A stretch of DNA of 64,000 nt from Methylobacterium currus (GCF_003058325.1 NZ_CP028844.1:456001-520000), one strand, 5' to 3'; counted from the first letter of the stretch, positions 39,446 through 48,295 are shown. The notes: generated from the sequence alone by a model not told the origin. Numbers and translations: made by a program.

Positions 39446-39552
39446 GGACGTCGACTTGCAGGTGCAAGTTCCCCGGGCCGAGAGGCAGGGGCACTCCGGG
39501 GCCGACGCTTCCTCTGGTTCGGGCAGGCTCCGGCTCCGATGGAGCGGACGAC

Positions 39553-40278
39553 ATGAGCACGAGACCCATCCTTGCCCTGATCAGCGGCGCCAACCGCGGC
39601 ATCGGCCTTGCCATCGCCACGGGTCTTGCCCGGCAGGGCGCGCATGTGCTTGTCGGATGCCGTGACCTCAGCAAGGGCGAGACGGCCTGCAAGGCCCTGC
39701 GGGCGGAGGGATTGCAGGTCCGCCCGGTCGAACTGGACACCACCTCGACAGCGAGTGTCACGCGTCTCGCCGAGCGGATCCAGCAGAGCTACGGCTATCT
39801 CGACTCCCTGGTGAACAATGCCGGCATCGGCGTGGATGACGATCCGACGCTTACCACCGCCGACCGCCTGCAACGGACCATGTCGGTCAACGTGCTCGGG
39901 CCGATCCTGCTTACCGACGCGATGGTGCCGTTGCTCGAAGCGTCGGGGCGCGGCCGCATCGTCAACGTCTCGTCCGAGCTGGCTTCCTTCGGCCTGCGCG
40001 CGGACCCGGACTGGGCCTTCGCCGACTTCGCCATGCCGATCTACCAAGCCTCGAAGGCCGCCCTGAACTCCCTGACGCTGAGCTACGCGCGGCAGCTCCG
40101 GGACAAGGGCATCAAGGTCAACTCGATCTGCCCTGGCTACACGGCGACGGAGGCGACGAACTACGCCGGAAACCGTACGCCGGATCAAGCGGCGGTCGTC
40201 GCAATCCGGTACGCGCTGCTCAACGGGGATGGACCGACCGGAACCTTCGCGAATGACCACGGCGAGTTGCCCTGGTGA
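39553..40278 (+). CDS. SDR family oxidoreductase (carbonyl reductase-like), SoxR target
   Basis: 241-residue classical short-chain dehydrogenase. The cofactor motif SGANRGIGLAIATGLARQG starts at residue 12. NNAGIG follows, then the catalytic NVSSELASF (Ser) and YQASKAALN (Tyr-x3-Lys). ICPGYTATEATNY after beta-7 and a WAFADF insert suit the carbonyl-reductase-like NADPH group. Members reduce reactive aldehydes, ketones or quinones. Its expression from a perfect SoxR promoter fits detoxification of redox-cycling compounds such as quinones (inference). The short protein lacks a C-terminal extension. A GGAGCGGACG stretch precedes the ATG. Confidence 0.92.
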   Translation: MSTRPILALISGANRGIGLAIATGLARQGAHVLVGCRDLSKGETACKALRAEGLQVRPVELDTTSTASVTRLAERIQQSYGYLDSLVNNAGIGVDDDPTLTTADRLQRTMSVNVLGPILLTDAMVPLLEASGRGRIVNVSSELASFGLRADPDWAFADFAMPIYQASKAALNSLTLSYARQLRDKGIKVNSICPGYTATEATNYAGNRTPDQAAVVAIRYALLNGDGPTGTFANDHGELPW

Positions 40279-40418
40279 CCTCACCCGCTGCTCAAGCATT
40301 GCTCCCGCGGCTACCGAGGCGGCAAGCCAAATATCCGACCTTCGCCGGAGACGCAGCCCTCCTCGCGAGGTCAAGATTAATGGGGGTGTGAGCTCCGTCT
40401 CCGGAGATTTTGCACACT

Positions 40419-40462
40419 CCGCGTCATTCCGGGGCCGCCCAGCGGAGCCCGGAATGACGCGG
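40419..40462. repeat. REP-like palindrome, CATTCCGGG type
   Basis: Perfect 15-bp inverted arms (40419-40433 with 40448-40462; core GCGTCATTCCGGG) and a 14-nt loop, located between the convergent SDR and ABC ATPase genes. It could act as a bidirectional terminator; the word GTCATTCCGG is typical of dispersed REP palindromes. Confidence 0.75.
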
Positions 40463-40526
40463 AAGGTGAGAAGACGGTCAGAGAGAGACGGAGGGGGTGC
40501 TCAGAAATTCCCCTGGGACGGCTTCG

Positions 40527-41309
40527 TCACAGGGCATCCCGCAAGCTCTCTTGCAGATCCACCCGCCTCTCCCCCGCCAGATCCTCGCGGATTTCTTGCG
40601 TGAGCGCCTTCAGCTCCGGCGCCGCCCGGTCCCGCGGCTGGGCTGCCGCGATCCGGTGGGCGGCGACGATGCGGCCCGGGCTGCCGGCCAGCACCACGAC
40701 CCGGTCGGCGAGGTAGACCGCCTCCTCGATGTCGTGGGTGACGAACAGGACGGTCTGGCCCGAGGCGCGGCAGAGCCGGACGAGCTCGTCCTGCAGCGTC
40801 TCGCTGGTGAGCGCGTCGAGGGCCGAGAACGGCTCGTCCATCAGGAGCACGTGCGGCTCGACCGCCAGGGCGCGGGCGAGCGACACCCGCTGGCGCTGGC
40901 CGCCGGAGAGCTGGAACGGCCAGCGCCCGGCGAGCGTCCCGAGGCCCACCCGGTCGAGGGCGGCTTGCGCCCGCCGGCGCCGCTCGGCCCGGGGCAGGCG
41001 CAGCTTCTCGAGCCCGAAGGCGACGTTGTCGAGGACCCGGCGCCAGGGCAGCAGGCGCGAATCCTGGAAGACCAGGGCGACCGCCCGGCGGCCGGGCTCC
41101 GGCTCGCTGACCGAGACGGTGCCGGCGCTGGGGCGCACCAGGTCGGCGATCACCCGCAGGAGCGTCGACTTGCCGACGCCGGAGGCGCCGACGATCGCCA
41201 GGAACTCGCCCGGCTCGATGTCGAGGTCGAGGCCGGAGAGCACCGTGGTGCGGGCGCCGTCGCGGGTGAAGGTGAGGGCGAGGCCCTGGATCGCGATCAG
41301 GCCCGCCAT
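40527..41309 (-). CDS. ABC transporter ATP-binding protein, nitrate/sulfonate/taurine (SsuB/TauB) type
   Basis: 260-residue cytosolic ATPase powering the import system encoded with it. Walker A GASGVGKST at residues 41-49; Q loop FQDSRLLPW; signature LSGGQRQR near 134; Walker B VLLMDEPFSALD; H-loop FVTHDIEEA. The SRLLPW after the Q loop is typical of the SsuB/NrtD/TauB group. A 35-residue C-terminal tail (ALTQEIREDLAGERRVDL) is also usual there. The ATG at 41309 overlaps the permease end by 13 bp, so this is the third gene of a binding protein-permease-ATPase operon. Confidence 0.92.
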   Translation of the reverse strand: MAGLIAIQGLALTFTRDGARTTVLSGLDLDIEPGEFLAIVGASGVGKSTLLRVIADLVRPSAGTVSVSEPEPGRRAVALVFQDSRLLPWRRVLDNVAFGLEKLRLPRAERRRRAQAALDRVGLGTLAGRWPFQLSGGQRQRVSLARALAVEPHVLLMDEPFSALDALTSETLQDELVRLCRASGQTVLFVTHDIEEAVYLADRVVVLAGSPGRIVAAHRIAAAQPRDRAAPELKALTQEIREDLAGERRVDLQESLRDAL

Positions 41310-42052
41310 CGGAGCATCCAGCCTTGGAGGGCGGTGAAGGCGGCGTCGAACACGCCGTAGAGCAGCGCCATGGTGAGCATGTAGACGACCACGATGTCGG
41401 TCGCGAGCAGGGTCGAGGCCTGCATCATCCGCTGTCCGAGGCCCGCGACCCCAAAAATCTCGGCGGCCACCACCGCCATCCAGGCCTGCCCGATGGCGGT
41501 GCGCACGCCGACAAGGATGCCGGGCATCGCCGCCGGCCACACCACCGTGACCAGGCGCTCGGGGGCGGAGCGGAACCCGAAGGCGGCGGCGAGCTCGATC
41601 AGGTCGCGGTCGACGCCGCGGATCGCCCCGTGGCTGGCGAAATAGACGATCCAGAACACCCCGATCGCGACGATGAACAGGGCCGCCTGCGGGCTGACCC
41701 CGAACCAGATGATGGCGAAGGGCACCCAGGCGAGGCCCGGCACCGGCCGCAGCACCCGCACCACCCAGGCGGTCAGGCCTTCCGCCGTGCGCGACATCCC
41801 CGTGAGCGTGCCGGCAGCGATGCCGAGGCCGATGCCGAGGGCGAGGCCGACGAGGTAATGCCCGAGGCTGCCGCCGATGGCCGTCAGCCACTGGCCGGAG
41901 CGCAGCTCGCGCAGGAAGGCCTCCGGCAGGACCGAGGGCGGCGGCAGGAAGGCCGGGTTGACGAGGCTTAAGCCCGGCACGGCCTCCCAGAGGGCGAAGA
42001 AGGCGGCGAGCCCCACGAGCGGGAGCAGCAATGCCGCGGAGCGGGATCTCAC
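41297..42052 (-). CDS. ABC transporter permease, SsuC/TauC type
   Basis: 251-residue inner-membrane permease, about six membrane helices, of the nitrate/sulfonate/taurine group. N-terminal hydrophobic segment LLLPLVGLAAFFALWEAVPG; the conserved EAA loop appears as LIELAAAFGFRSAPERLVTV, followed by WPAAMPGILVGVRTAIGQAW. The start is a GTG at 42052. It overlaps the ATPase gene and lies 24 bp downstream of the binding protein gene. Sulfonates, nitrate, bicarbonate or pyrimidine precursors are all possible substrates for this group. Confidence 0.92.
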   Translation of the reverse strand: MRSRSAALLLPLVGLAAFFALWEAVPGLSLVNPAFLPPPSVLPEAFLRELRSGQWLTAIGGSLGHYLVGLALGIGLGIAAGTLTGMSRTAEGLTAWVVRVLRPVPGLAWVPFAIIWFGVSPQAALFIVAIGVFWIVYFASHGAIRGVDRDLIELAAAFGFRSAPERLVTVVWPAAMPGILVGVRTAIGQAWMAVVAAEIFGVAGLGQRMMQASTLLATDIVVVYMLTMALLYGVFDAAFTALQGWMLRWRA

Positions 42053-42076
42053 GGGATGCGTCTCACAGTCGGGTTC

Positions 42077-43117
42077 TCACTTGCCCGCGACGGCGCGCTC
42101 GTAGAGGCGCGGCTCGAACAGCCCGTCGAGGGGCACCTCGCGGTCGAGCGCCCCGATCTTCACCTGGTAGCGCTGCATCGCCGCCGTCGCCTCGACGATG
42201 GTGCGGGGATCGGCGGAGAAGCGCGTCGCCGGCGAGGCCAGGGCCCGGCGGATGGTGGCCGTGTCGACGAGGCCCTTGCCCAGCGCGGCCTCGATCACCG
42301 GCGCGACGCGCTCCGGCTCGCGGCCGATCAGCGCGACCGCCCGCACGATGCCGGTCACGATCGCCTGGGCGACATCGGGCTCCTTGTCGAGGAGGGCGCG
42401 CGTCACGGCAACCACGGTGCCGGGCTGGCTCGGGAACATCTCGCCGCCCAGCGCCATCAGGCGGATCGCCGGGTTGCGGCCCGTCACGATCGAGACCGCG
42501 GGCTCACGCAGGATGCCGCCCTCGACCGCGCCGGCGAGCACCGCCTGCTGGGTCGCGTCGATCCCCATCGAGACGATCGTCACGTCCTTCGGGTCGACCT
42601 TCGCCACCTCCCAGAGCCAGTGCTGGAGGGTGGTGTTGGGCACCGAGCCGAGGGGCTGTGTGGCGAGCCGCGCCGGGGTACCGGCGGATTCGCGGTAGCG
42701 CTTGAAAGCCTCGGCCGGGGCGACCCCCTTCTCGGCGAAGCGGGCGAGCTTCGGGCCGGCGACGAACACGTTCTCCTCGACCGAGGTGGCGGCCACCACC
42801 GTCACGTCGATGCCCTTCGACCGGGCGACGCCGAGCGGCGCCACGCCGGCGACGTAGACGTCGAGGGTGCCCGAGGCGAGCGCCTGGATCATGTTGGGGC
42901 CCGACTCGAAGGTCGTGACGGCGAGCGACAGGCCCGCCTGCTTCAGCCAGCCCTCCTTCTCGGCGACGGTGATCGGCGCGGCGGCGAGGATCGGGATCAC
43001 GCCGACCCGCAGCGGCGCGGCGCGGCCCTGCGCGAGAGCCGGCGTCACGCCTCCGAGGGCGGCACCGGCGGCAAGGACCGGGGCTGCCCCGAGGATGCTG
43101 CGTCGCGTGATGGTCAT
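42077..43117 (-). CDS. ABC transporter substrate-binding protein, SsuA/TauA type
   Basis: 346-residue periplasmic binding protein. The leader TRRSILGAAPVLAAGAA then TPALAQ has a Tat-like twin arginine and an Ala-x-Ala cleavage site at about residue 29. The mature part is the NMT1/SsuA-like two-lobed fold: LRVGVIPILAAAPITVAEKE at the start, FESGPNMIQALASGTLDVYV, then LGSVPNTTLQHWLWE and LREPAVSIV. First gene of the minus-strand operon and divergent from the amide-type binding protein. The ligand cannot be read from sequence; sulfonate, taurine or a related organic anion is likely. Confidence 0.9.
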   Translation of the reverse strand: MTITRRSILGAAPVLAAGAALGGVTPALAQGRAAPLRVGVIPILAAAPITVAEKEGWLKQAGLSLAVTTFESGPNMIQALASGTLDVYVAGVAPLGVARSKGIDVTVVAATSVEENVFVAGPKLARFAEKGVAPAEAFKRYRESAGTPARLATQPLGSVPNTTLQHWLWEVAKVDPKDVTIVSMGIDATQQAVLAGAVEGGILREPAVSIVTGRNPAIRLMALGGEMFPSQPGTVVAVTRALLDKEPDVAQAIVTGIVRAVALIGREPERVAPVIEAALGKGLVDTATIRRALASPATRFSADPRTIVEATAAMQRYQVKIGALDREVPLDGLFEPRLYERAVAGK

Positions 43118-43409
43118 GGCCGGCCGTCTGTGGGGAAGAATCGCGTCCGCTTAGGGCATCCTCCTGCGGCCGTGCAAGAACGGCGCAGATATAAGAAAAA
43201 TTATCCATTTATGAGATTTAAATTGGCAGAAAGTTCTCTTGGAGGACAATAACGGAGAAGAACATCCGGCGTGGCCCAGGGTCGCCGCGCCTCCCCTGGC
43301 ACGGCCAGTCCAATTTTTTGGTCAGCACAGGCAAGCGCCGGCCGTCCGGCCTCTTCTAACCTCCGGTCGTCGGCATCGCGCCTCTTGCTGCACAGGAGCC
43401 CGGACCCGG
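43118..43409. promoter_or_regulatory. Divergent promoter region between two ABC operons
   Basis: 292-bp gap between the two binding-protein genes. Bases 43188-43250 are very AT-rich for this genome (ATATAAGAAAAATTATCC, then TTTATGAGATTTAAATTGG), most likely core promoters for one or both operons. AGGAG at 43394 precedes the plus-strand start. No operator was identified. Confidence 0.5.
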
Positions 43410-44642
43410 ATGGCCCTCTCGCGTCGTGACCTCCTCCGTACCGCGGCCGCCGTTCCGCTCTCCACCCTGGCGATGCCGGCCTTGCTCCGGTCCGCCCGCG
43501 GGGAGACGCCGATCCTCGTCGGCTCGCTGCACGACCAGTCCGGGCCGATCGCCGCCTCCGGCACGCCGATGGTCGAAAGCCTGAAGCTCGGGATCGAGGA
43601 GGTGAACGCCGCCGGCGGCCTGCTCGGCCGGCCGTTGCAGCTGGTGCATTACGACACCCAGTCGAACATCCAGATGTACTCGCAATATGCCCAGCAGCTC
43701 GCCGTGCGCGACAAGGTGGCGGTGGTCCATGGCGGCATCACCTCGGCGTCGCGCGAGGCGGTCCGCCCGACCTTCAGCCGCTTCCGGGTGCTGTACTTCT
43801 ACAACGTGCTGTACGAAGGCGGGGTCTGCGACCGCAACACCTTCTGTACCGGCACCACGCCGGCCCAGACGGTGGAGAAGCTGGTGCCCTACGCGATGGG
43901 GAAGGACAAGAAGAAGGTCTACATCATCGCCGCCGACTACAATTACGGTCAGATCACCGCCAAGTGGATGCAGAAATACGTCAAGGACCAGGGCGGCGAG
44001 ACGGTCTCGGTCGATTTCTTCCCGCTCGACGTGACGAATTTCGGCCCGACGATCTCGAAGATCCAGGCGGCGAAGCCCGACCTGCTGCTGTCGGCCCTGG
44101 TCGGCGGCAACCATACGGCGTTCTACCGGCAATGGACCTCGGCCGGCATGAAGGGCCAGATCCCGATCGCCTCGACCACCTTCGGCCTCGTCAACGAGCC
44201 CAGCACCCTCAACGCCGCCGAGAGCGACGGCGTGCTCGGCGCCTACGGCTATTTCGAGGAGCTGACGACCCCGGCGAGCACGGCCTACGTCGCCAAGCTG
44301 AAGAAGCAGTCGCCGAGCATTCCCTACATCAGCGAATTGGCCGCCGCGACCTACGAGGGTTTCCATCTTTGGGTCGCGGGGGTGAAGAAGGCGGGTTCCA
44401 TCGACCGGATGGCGGTGACCGAGGCCCTGGAGACGGGCCTGTCCTTCGACGGGCCGACCGGCAAGGTCACGGTGGATCACGCCACCCACCACGTCACCCG
44501 CAACGCCTATCTGGCGGCGGTCAAGGACCGGACATGGGTGGTGCGGGAGACCTTCCCGGATGCCAAGCCGCAGGATACCGCGGCGGTGTGCAACCTGATC
44601 AAGAACCCGCGGGATAACAAGCAGTACGAGATCTCGATCTGA
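43410..44642 (+). CDS. Urea/short-chain amide type ABC substrate-binding protein (FmdD/UrtA/AmiC group)
   Basis: 410-residue periplasmic binding protein of the Peripla_BP_5 group, which holds UrtA (urea), FmdD (formamide/acetamide) and AmiC. Leader: LSRRDLLRTAAAVPLSTLAM, a Tat-type twin-arginine signal. Conserved mature motifs: VGSLHDQSGPIAASGTPMVE, VVHGGITSASREAVRPTF, FCTGTTPAQTVEKLVPY, AADYNYG. The start at 43410 places the signal at the N-terminus; the longer upstream frame would hide it. It heads the livH-livM-livG-livF-amidase cluster, so the ligand is probably an amide or urea-like compound (inference from family and context). Confidence 0.88.
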   Translation: MALSRRDLLRTAAAVPLSTLAMPALLRSARGETPILVGSLHDQSGPIAASGTPMVESLKLGIEEVNAAGGLLGRPLQLVHYDTQSNIQMYSQYAQQLAVRDKVAVVHGGITSASREAVRPTFSRFRVLYFYNVLYEGGVCDRNTFCTGTTPAQTVEKLVPYAMGKDKKKVYIIAADYNYGQITAKWMQKYVKDQGGETVSVDFFPLDVTNFGPTISKIQAAKPDLLLSALVGGNHTAFYRQWTSAGMKGQIPIASTTFGLVNEPSTLNAAESDGVLGAYGYFEELTTPASTAYVAKLKKQSPSIPYISELAAATYEGFHLWVAGVKKAGSIDRMAVTEALETGLSFDGPTGKVTVDHATHHVTRNAYLAAVKDRTWVVRETFPDAKPQDTAAVCNLIKNPRDNKQYEISI

Positions 44643-44683
44643 GGATCGTTTCAACCGCTTCGAACCCTCCTGCCCGCAATCTG

Positions 44684-44794
44684 ATCCTGAGGTGCGAGTG
44701 AAACGAGCCTCGAAGGAGGCCTCCAGAACTCTCGATGATATTTGGAGATCTCCTTCGAGGCTCGGCGATCTTCGCTCGCTTCGCCCCTCAGGAT
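44684..44794. repeat. 111-bp palindromic repeat, ATCCTGAGG type
   Basis: Outer arms ATCCTGAGG (44684-44692) and CCTCAGGAT (44786-44794) enclose perfect 14-bp inner arms GAGCCTCGAAGGAG (44705-44718) and its complement (44750-44763). It resembles the widespread alphaproteobacterial intergenic palindrome with CCTGAGG ends and a CCTCGAAGGAGG centre. It lies inside the transporter operon, between the binding-protein gene and livH. Confidence 0.85.
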
Positions 44795-44872
44795 GAGGTC
44801 GCGAATGGGAATACAGCATCGGCAATCGGGTCAGGCTACCCGTTCGATCCCCCTCCCCGCCCGGATGACGCC

Positions 44873-45739
44873 ATGGATCTGTCGCTCATCATCGCGCTCG
44901 ACGTCGTGAACGGGGCCGCCTCCCTGTTCCTGCTCTGCCTCGGCCTCGCGATCATCTTCGGGATGATGAAGATCATCAACCTCGCGCACGGTGAGTTCGT
45001 GATGCTGGGGGCCTACGCCACGGTGATCTCGGCCAATGCCGGGCTCAACATCTGGATCGCGATGCTGGTGGTGGCGCCGCTCGTCGTCGGCCTCGTCGGG
45101 CTCGTCATCGAGCGCTGCCTGATCCGGTTCCTGTACGGGCGGCTGGTCGATTCGATGCTGGCGACCTGGGGCCTGAGCCTGTGCCTGATCGGCCTCGTGA
45201 CGACCCTGTTCGGCAACACCATCAACGGCGTGCCGACACCGCTCGGCGGGTTCCAGGTCGGGGCCTACCGGTCGAGCTGGTACACGATCTTCCTCCTCGG
45301 CATGGCCGTGCTGACGATGGCGCTGGTCTACGGCGTGCTCCGGTTCACCCGCTTCGGCCTCGTCGCCCGGGCGGTGATGCTGAACCCCGGCATGGCCGCG
45401 ACGCTCGGGGTCAACCCGGCGAGGATCTACATGGCGACCTTCGGCATCGGCGCCGCGATCACCGGGCTCGCCGGCGGGCTCCTGGCGCCGGTCTCCGGCA
45501 TCACCCCGGTGATGGGCACCGCCTTCGTCGCCAAATGCTTCATCACCGTGGTCGGCGGCGGCGCGGCGATCATCTCGGGTACGCTCTCGGCGGCCGGGCT
45601 GTTCGGCGTCGTCAACCAGCTCGGCGCCTACTTCACCACCCCGGTCTACGGCGAGGTGATCCTCTTTCTCTCCGCGATCCTGCTGATCCGCCTGCTGCCG
45701 CAGGGCATCTCCGGCCGCTTCTTCAAGGGGACGCTCTGA
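44873..45739 (+). CDS. Branched-chain amino acid/amide type ABC permease (LivH)
   Basis: 288-residue inner-membrane permease of the LivH/UrtB group. Hallmarks: FLLCLGLAIIFGMMKIINLA, then HGEFVMLGAY; RFTRFGLVARAVMLNPGMAA; and ATLGVNPARIYMATFGIGAA, ending LLPQGISGRFFKGTL. Eight or so membrane segments. The ATG at 44873 follows the palindromic repeat by 78 bp. The next gene begins directly after its stop (TGAATG). Pairs with LivM to form the channel. Confidence 0.93.
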   Translation: MDLSLIIALDVVNGAASLFLLCLGLAIIFGMMKIINLAHGEFVMLGAYATVISANAGLNIWIAMLVVAPLVVGLVGLVIERCLIRFLYGRLVDSMLATWGLSLCLIGLVTTLFGNTINGVPTPLGGFQVGAYRSSWYTIFLLGMAVLTMALVYGVLRFTRFGLVARAVMLNPGMAATLGVNPARIYMATFGIGAAITGLAGGLLAPVSGITPVMGTAFVAKCFITVVGGGAAIISGTLSAAGLFGVVNQLGAYFTTPVYGEVILFLSAILLIRLLPQGISGRFFKGTL

Positions 45740-46786
45740 ATGCCCGCTACCCTGTCACGCGCGCTCCAGGGACTCGCCGTCCTCGGCGCTGTCGCCCTGG
45801 TGGCCGTCCTCCCATCCTATCTCGAACTCTTCACCCTGATGCAGCTGACATTGTTCGCCGCCATGGGCGTACTGGCGCTCAGCCTCGGCTTCATCTGGGG
45901 CTTCGGCGGCATCCTGTCCTTCGGCCAGACCGCGTTCTTCGGTCTCGGCGGCTACACCTACGCGATCGCGGCGATCAATTTCGGCGATTCCACCAACGCG
46001 ATCCTGCTGGCGATCCTGTTGCCCGCCCTGTTCGCCGCGGGCTTAGGCTACTTCGTGTTCTACGGCCGGATCAGCGAGGTCTATCTCGGGGTCATCACGC
46101 TCACCGTCACGCTGATCCTGTTCAACGTCGTCAACTCGACGGCGGGCGACGCCTACACGATCGGCCAGGCGCGGCTCGGCGGCTTCAACGGCATCCCCTC
46201 GGTGCCGACCTTCAACGCGCCCTACACCCCCGATGCGGTGCTGAGCCCCGAGGCCGGGTGGTGGGTCACCGGCGGGGCGCTGATCGCCGTGTATCTCCTC
46301 ATGCGGCTCCTCCTCGCCAGCCCCTTCGGCCGCATCGCCGTGGCGGTGCGCGAGAACGAGATCCGCGCGGCTCTGCTCGGCTACGACCCGCGCCTGATCA
46401 AGCTCGGCGTGTTCATGGTCGGCGGCGCGGTCGCGGGGCTCGCCGGGGCGCTCTACGTCAACTGGGGCGCCTTCGTCGGCCCGACGATCTTTTCCCTGTC
46501 GCTCTCGGCCGAGATCATCATCTGGATCACCGTCGGGGGCCTCGGCACCCTGATCGGACCTATCGTCGGCTGCTTTCTGATCCAGTTCCTCAACGCCAAG
46601 ATCGGCTCGCAGCAGGCCTTCAACGCCAACCTCGTTCTCGGCGTGATCCTGGTCGGCTTCGTGCTGCTGCTGCCGAAGGGCATCGTGCCGACGCTGAAGA
46701 CGGCGCTCCTCGGGCTCGGCCGCAAGGCCAGGCGGCGCCCGGCCGCCTCCACCGCCGCCCAGGCCCAGATCGCGGGAGCCGAATAG
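45740..46786 (+). CDS. Branched-chain amino acid/amide type ABC permease (LivM)
   Basis: 348-residue LivM/UrtC-type permease with a basic C-terminal tail (GLGRKARRRPAASTAAQAQI). Motifs: GVLALSLGFIWGFGGILSFG, then QTAFFGLGGYTYA, RIAVAVRENEIRAALLGYDP and the NWGAFVGPTIFSLSLSAEII region. It starts at the base after the livH stop. Its TAG stop is formed by the first bases of the 81-bp palindromic element. Confidence 0.93.
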   Translation: MPATLSRALQGLAVLGAVALVAVLPSYLELFTLMQLTLFAAMGVLALSLGFIWGFGGILSFGQTAFFGLGGYTYAIAAINFGDSTNAILLAILLPALFAAGLGYFVFYGRISEVYLGVITLTVTLILFNVVNSTAGDAYTIGQARLGGFNGIPSVPTFNAPYTPDAVLSPEAGWWVTGGALIAVYLLMRLLLASPFGRIAVAVRENEIRAALLGYDPRLIKLGVFMVGGAVAGLAGALYVNWGAFVGPTIFSLSLSAEIIIWITVGGLGTLIGPIVGCFLIQFLNAKIGSQQAFNANLVLGVILVGFVLLLPKGIVPTLKTALLGLGRKARRRPAASTAAQAQIAGAE

Positions 46787-46865
46787 TGTCTCTCACGGCA
46801 CTCCCGGTCACCGTCATTTCTCGCTGTGGCAGCGTCGGCGCCACGGGAGTGTCGTGAGGTGCACT
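46785..46865. repeat. 81-bp palindromic element, copy A (livM-livG junction)
   Basis: Starts AGTGTCTCTCAC and ends GTGCACT. 15-bp arms 46792-46806 and 46844-46858 pair with only one G-T wobble; loop 37 nt. It is an inverted homologue of 48294-48374: both are 81 bp, 63 of 81 bases match, and the arms differ by paired substitutions (GGC in one, AAA in the other, matched on the opposite arm). Its 5' end overlaps the livM stop, and its 3' arm carries the GAGG that serves as the livG ribosome binding site. Confidence 0.88.
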
Positions 46866-46868
46866 GAC

Positions 46869-47597
46869 ATGGACCCCCTCGTCCCCCTCCTGAAGACCGA
46901 GCACCTGACGATGCGCTTCGGCGGCGTCGTCGCCAACGACGACGTGAGCTTCTCGCTCGGGGAGATGGAGCTGCGCTGCCTGATCGGCCCGAACGGCGCC
47001 GGCAAGAGCACCTTCTTCAAGATGCTCACCGGGCAGCTCACCCCCACCTCCGGCACCATCGCGTTCCGCGGCCAGACGCTGACGGGCTTGCAGAGCCACC
47101 AGATCGCCCGGCTCGGCATCGGCATCAAGACGCAGGTGCCGAACGTGTTCAACGGGTTGTCGGTGCGCGAGAACATCTGGCTCTCGGCCCGCCGCAAGAC
47201 GACGCCGAAATTCACCGGGCCCCTCGTCGACGAGATCCTGGAGAAGGTCCGGCTGACGCATCTCGCCGGTGCGACGGTCGGCCAGCTCTCGCACGGCCAG
47301 CGGCAATGGGTCGAGATCGGCACGGTGCTGGCGGGCGATCCCGAGCTGATCCTCCTCGACGAGCCGGCTGCCGGCATGACCGACGAGGAGACCCACCGTA
47401 CCGCCGAGATCATCCGCGAGATCAACAAGACCCGGGCGATCGTCGTGGTCGAGCACGACATGGCGTTCATCAGGATGATCGCCCGCACGGTCACGGTGTT
47501 CCACCAGGGCCGGATCATGATGGAGGACGGAATCGATGCCGTGCTCGCCGACCGGCGGGTGCGCGACGTCTATCTCGGCAAGAAGGTGGCGGCATGA
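46869..47597 (+). CDS. Branched-chain amino acid/amide type ABC ATPase (LivG)
   Basis: 242-residue ATPase of the LivG/UrtD group. Walker A GPNGAGKST at about residues 40-48; IGIKTQVPNVFNGLSVREN instead of the usual Q-loop region; signature LSHGQRQW (LSHGQ in place of LSGGQ, common in UrtD); Walker B LILLDEPAAGM; H-loop VVEHDMAFI. The ATG at 46869 lies 4 bp after the palindromic element, whose right arm supplies GAGG; a GTG at 46854 is inside the arm. Its stop overlaps livF as ATGA. Confidence 0.93.
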   Translation: MDPLVPLLKTEHLTMRFGGVVANDDVSFSLGEMELRCLIGPNGAGKSTFFKMLTGQLTPTSGTIAFRGQTLTGLQSHQIARLGIGIKTQVPNVFNGLSVRENIWLSARRKTTPKFTGPLVDEILEKVRLTHLAGATVGQLSHGQRQWVEIGTVLAGDPELILLDEPAAGMTDEETHRTAEIIREINKTRAIVVVEHDMAFIRMIARTVTVFHQGRIMMEDGIDAVLADRRVRDVYLGKKVAA

Positions 47598-48295
47598 ACG
47601 CGCTTCTCGACGTGGACAACCTGCGGGCCAGCTACGGCCGGGTCCCGATCCTGATGGGCGTCGACGTCTCCCTGGCGCCCGGCGAGTATCTCGGCATCCT
47701 CGGCCATAACGGCATGGGCAAGACCACGCTGATGCGGACCCTGATGGGCCACCTGCCGGCCACCGCCGGCACGGTGCGCTTCGCCGGCACCGACGTGACG
47801 CGGCTCCCCATCCACCAGCGCGCCAGACTCGGCATGGGGCTCGTGCCGCAGGGCCGCGAGATCTTTTCCACGCTCAGCGTGCGCGAGAACCTGCGCATGG
47901 GGCTCGCCAGCGCGCCGCGGGAAGATCCCCGCATCATCGACGACGTGCTCGCCGACTTCCCCCGCCTCGTGCGCCTGCTCGACCGGCGCGGCGGCGCCCT
48001 CTCGGGCGGCGAGCAGCAATTGCTGGCGCTCGCCCGCTGCCTCTGCACCCGGCCGAAGCTCGTCCTCCTCGACGAGCCCACGGAAGGCATCCAGCCCTCG
48101 ATCATCGAGGAGATCATCGAGACGCTGCTCGCCTTGAAGAAGCGCTGGGACCTGTCGATGATCATCGTCGAGCAGAACCTCGACTTCATCACGTCGCTGT
48201 CAGACCGGGTGCTCGGCATCCAGAAGGGCCGCATCACCGGCGAGGTCTCGCGCGAGGACCTGCTCGCCGGGCGGATCGGCATGGCGGCGGCTTAG
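47594..48295 (+). CDS. Branched-chain amino acid/amide type ABC ATPase (LivF)
   Basis: 233-residue second ATPase (LivF/UrtE group). Walker A GHNGMGKTT, LVPQGREIFSTLSVRENL, signature LSGGEQQLLALARCL, Walker B LVLLDEPTEGIQPSI, and the LivF-typical IIVEQNLDFI. The LVPQGREIF motif with PTEGIQPSI is strongly UrtE-like, which supports a urea or amide ligand rather than branched-chain amino acids. It is ATGA-coupled to livG; its TAG stop forms the first bases of palindromic element copy B. Confidence 0.93.
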   Translation: MNALLDVDNLRASYGRVPILMGVDVSLAPGEYLGILGHNGMGKTTLMRTLMGHLPATAGTVRFAGTDVTRLPIHQRARLGMGLVPQGREIFSTLSVRENLRMGLASAPREDPRIIDDVLADFPRLVRLLDRRGGALSGGEQQLLALARCLCTRPKLVLLDEPTEGIQPSIIEEIIETLLALKKRWDLSMIIVEQNLDFITSLSDRVLGIQKGRITGEVSREDLLAGRIGMAAA

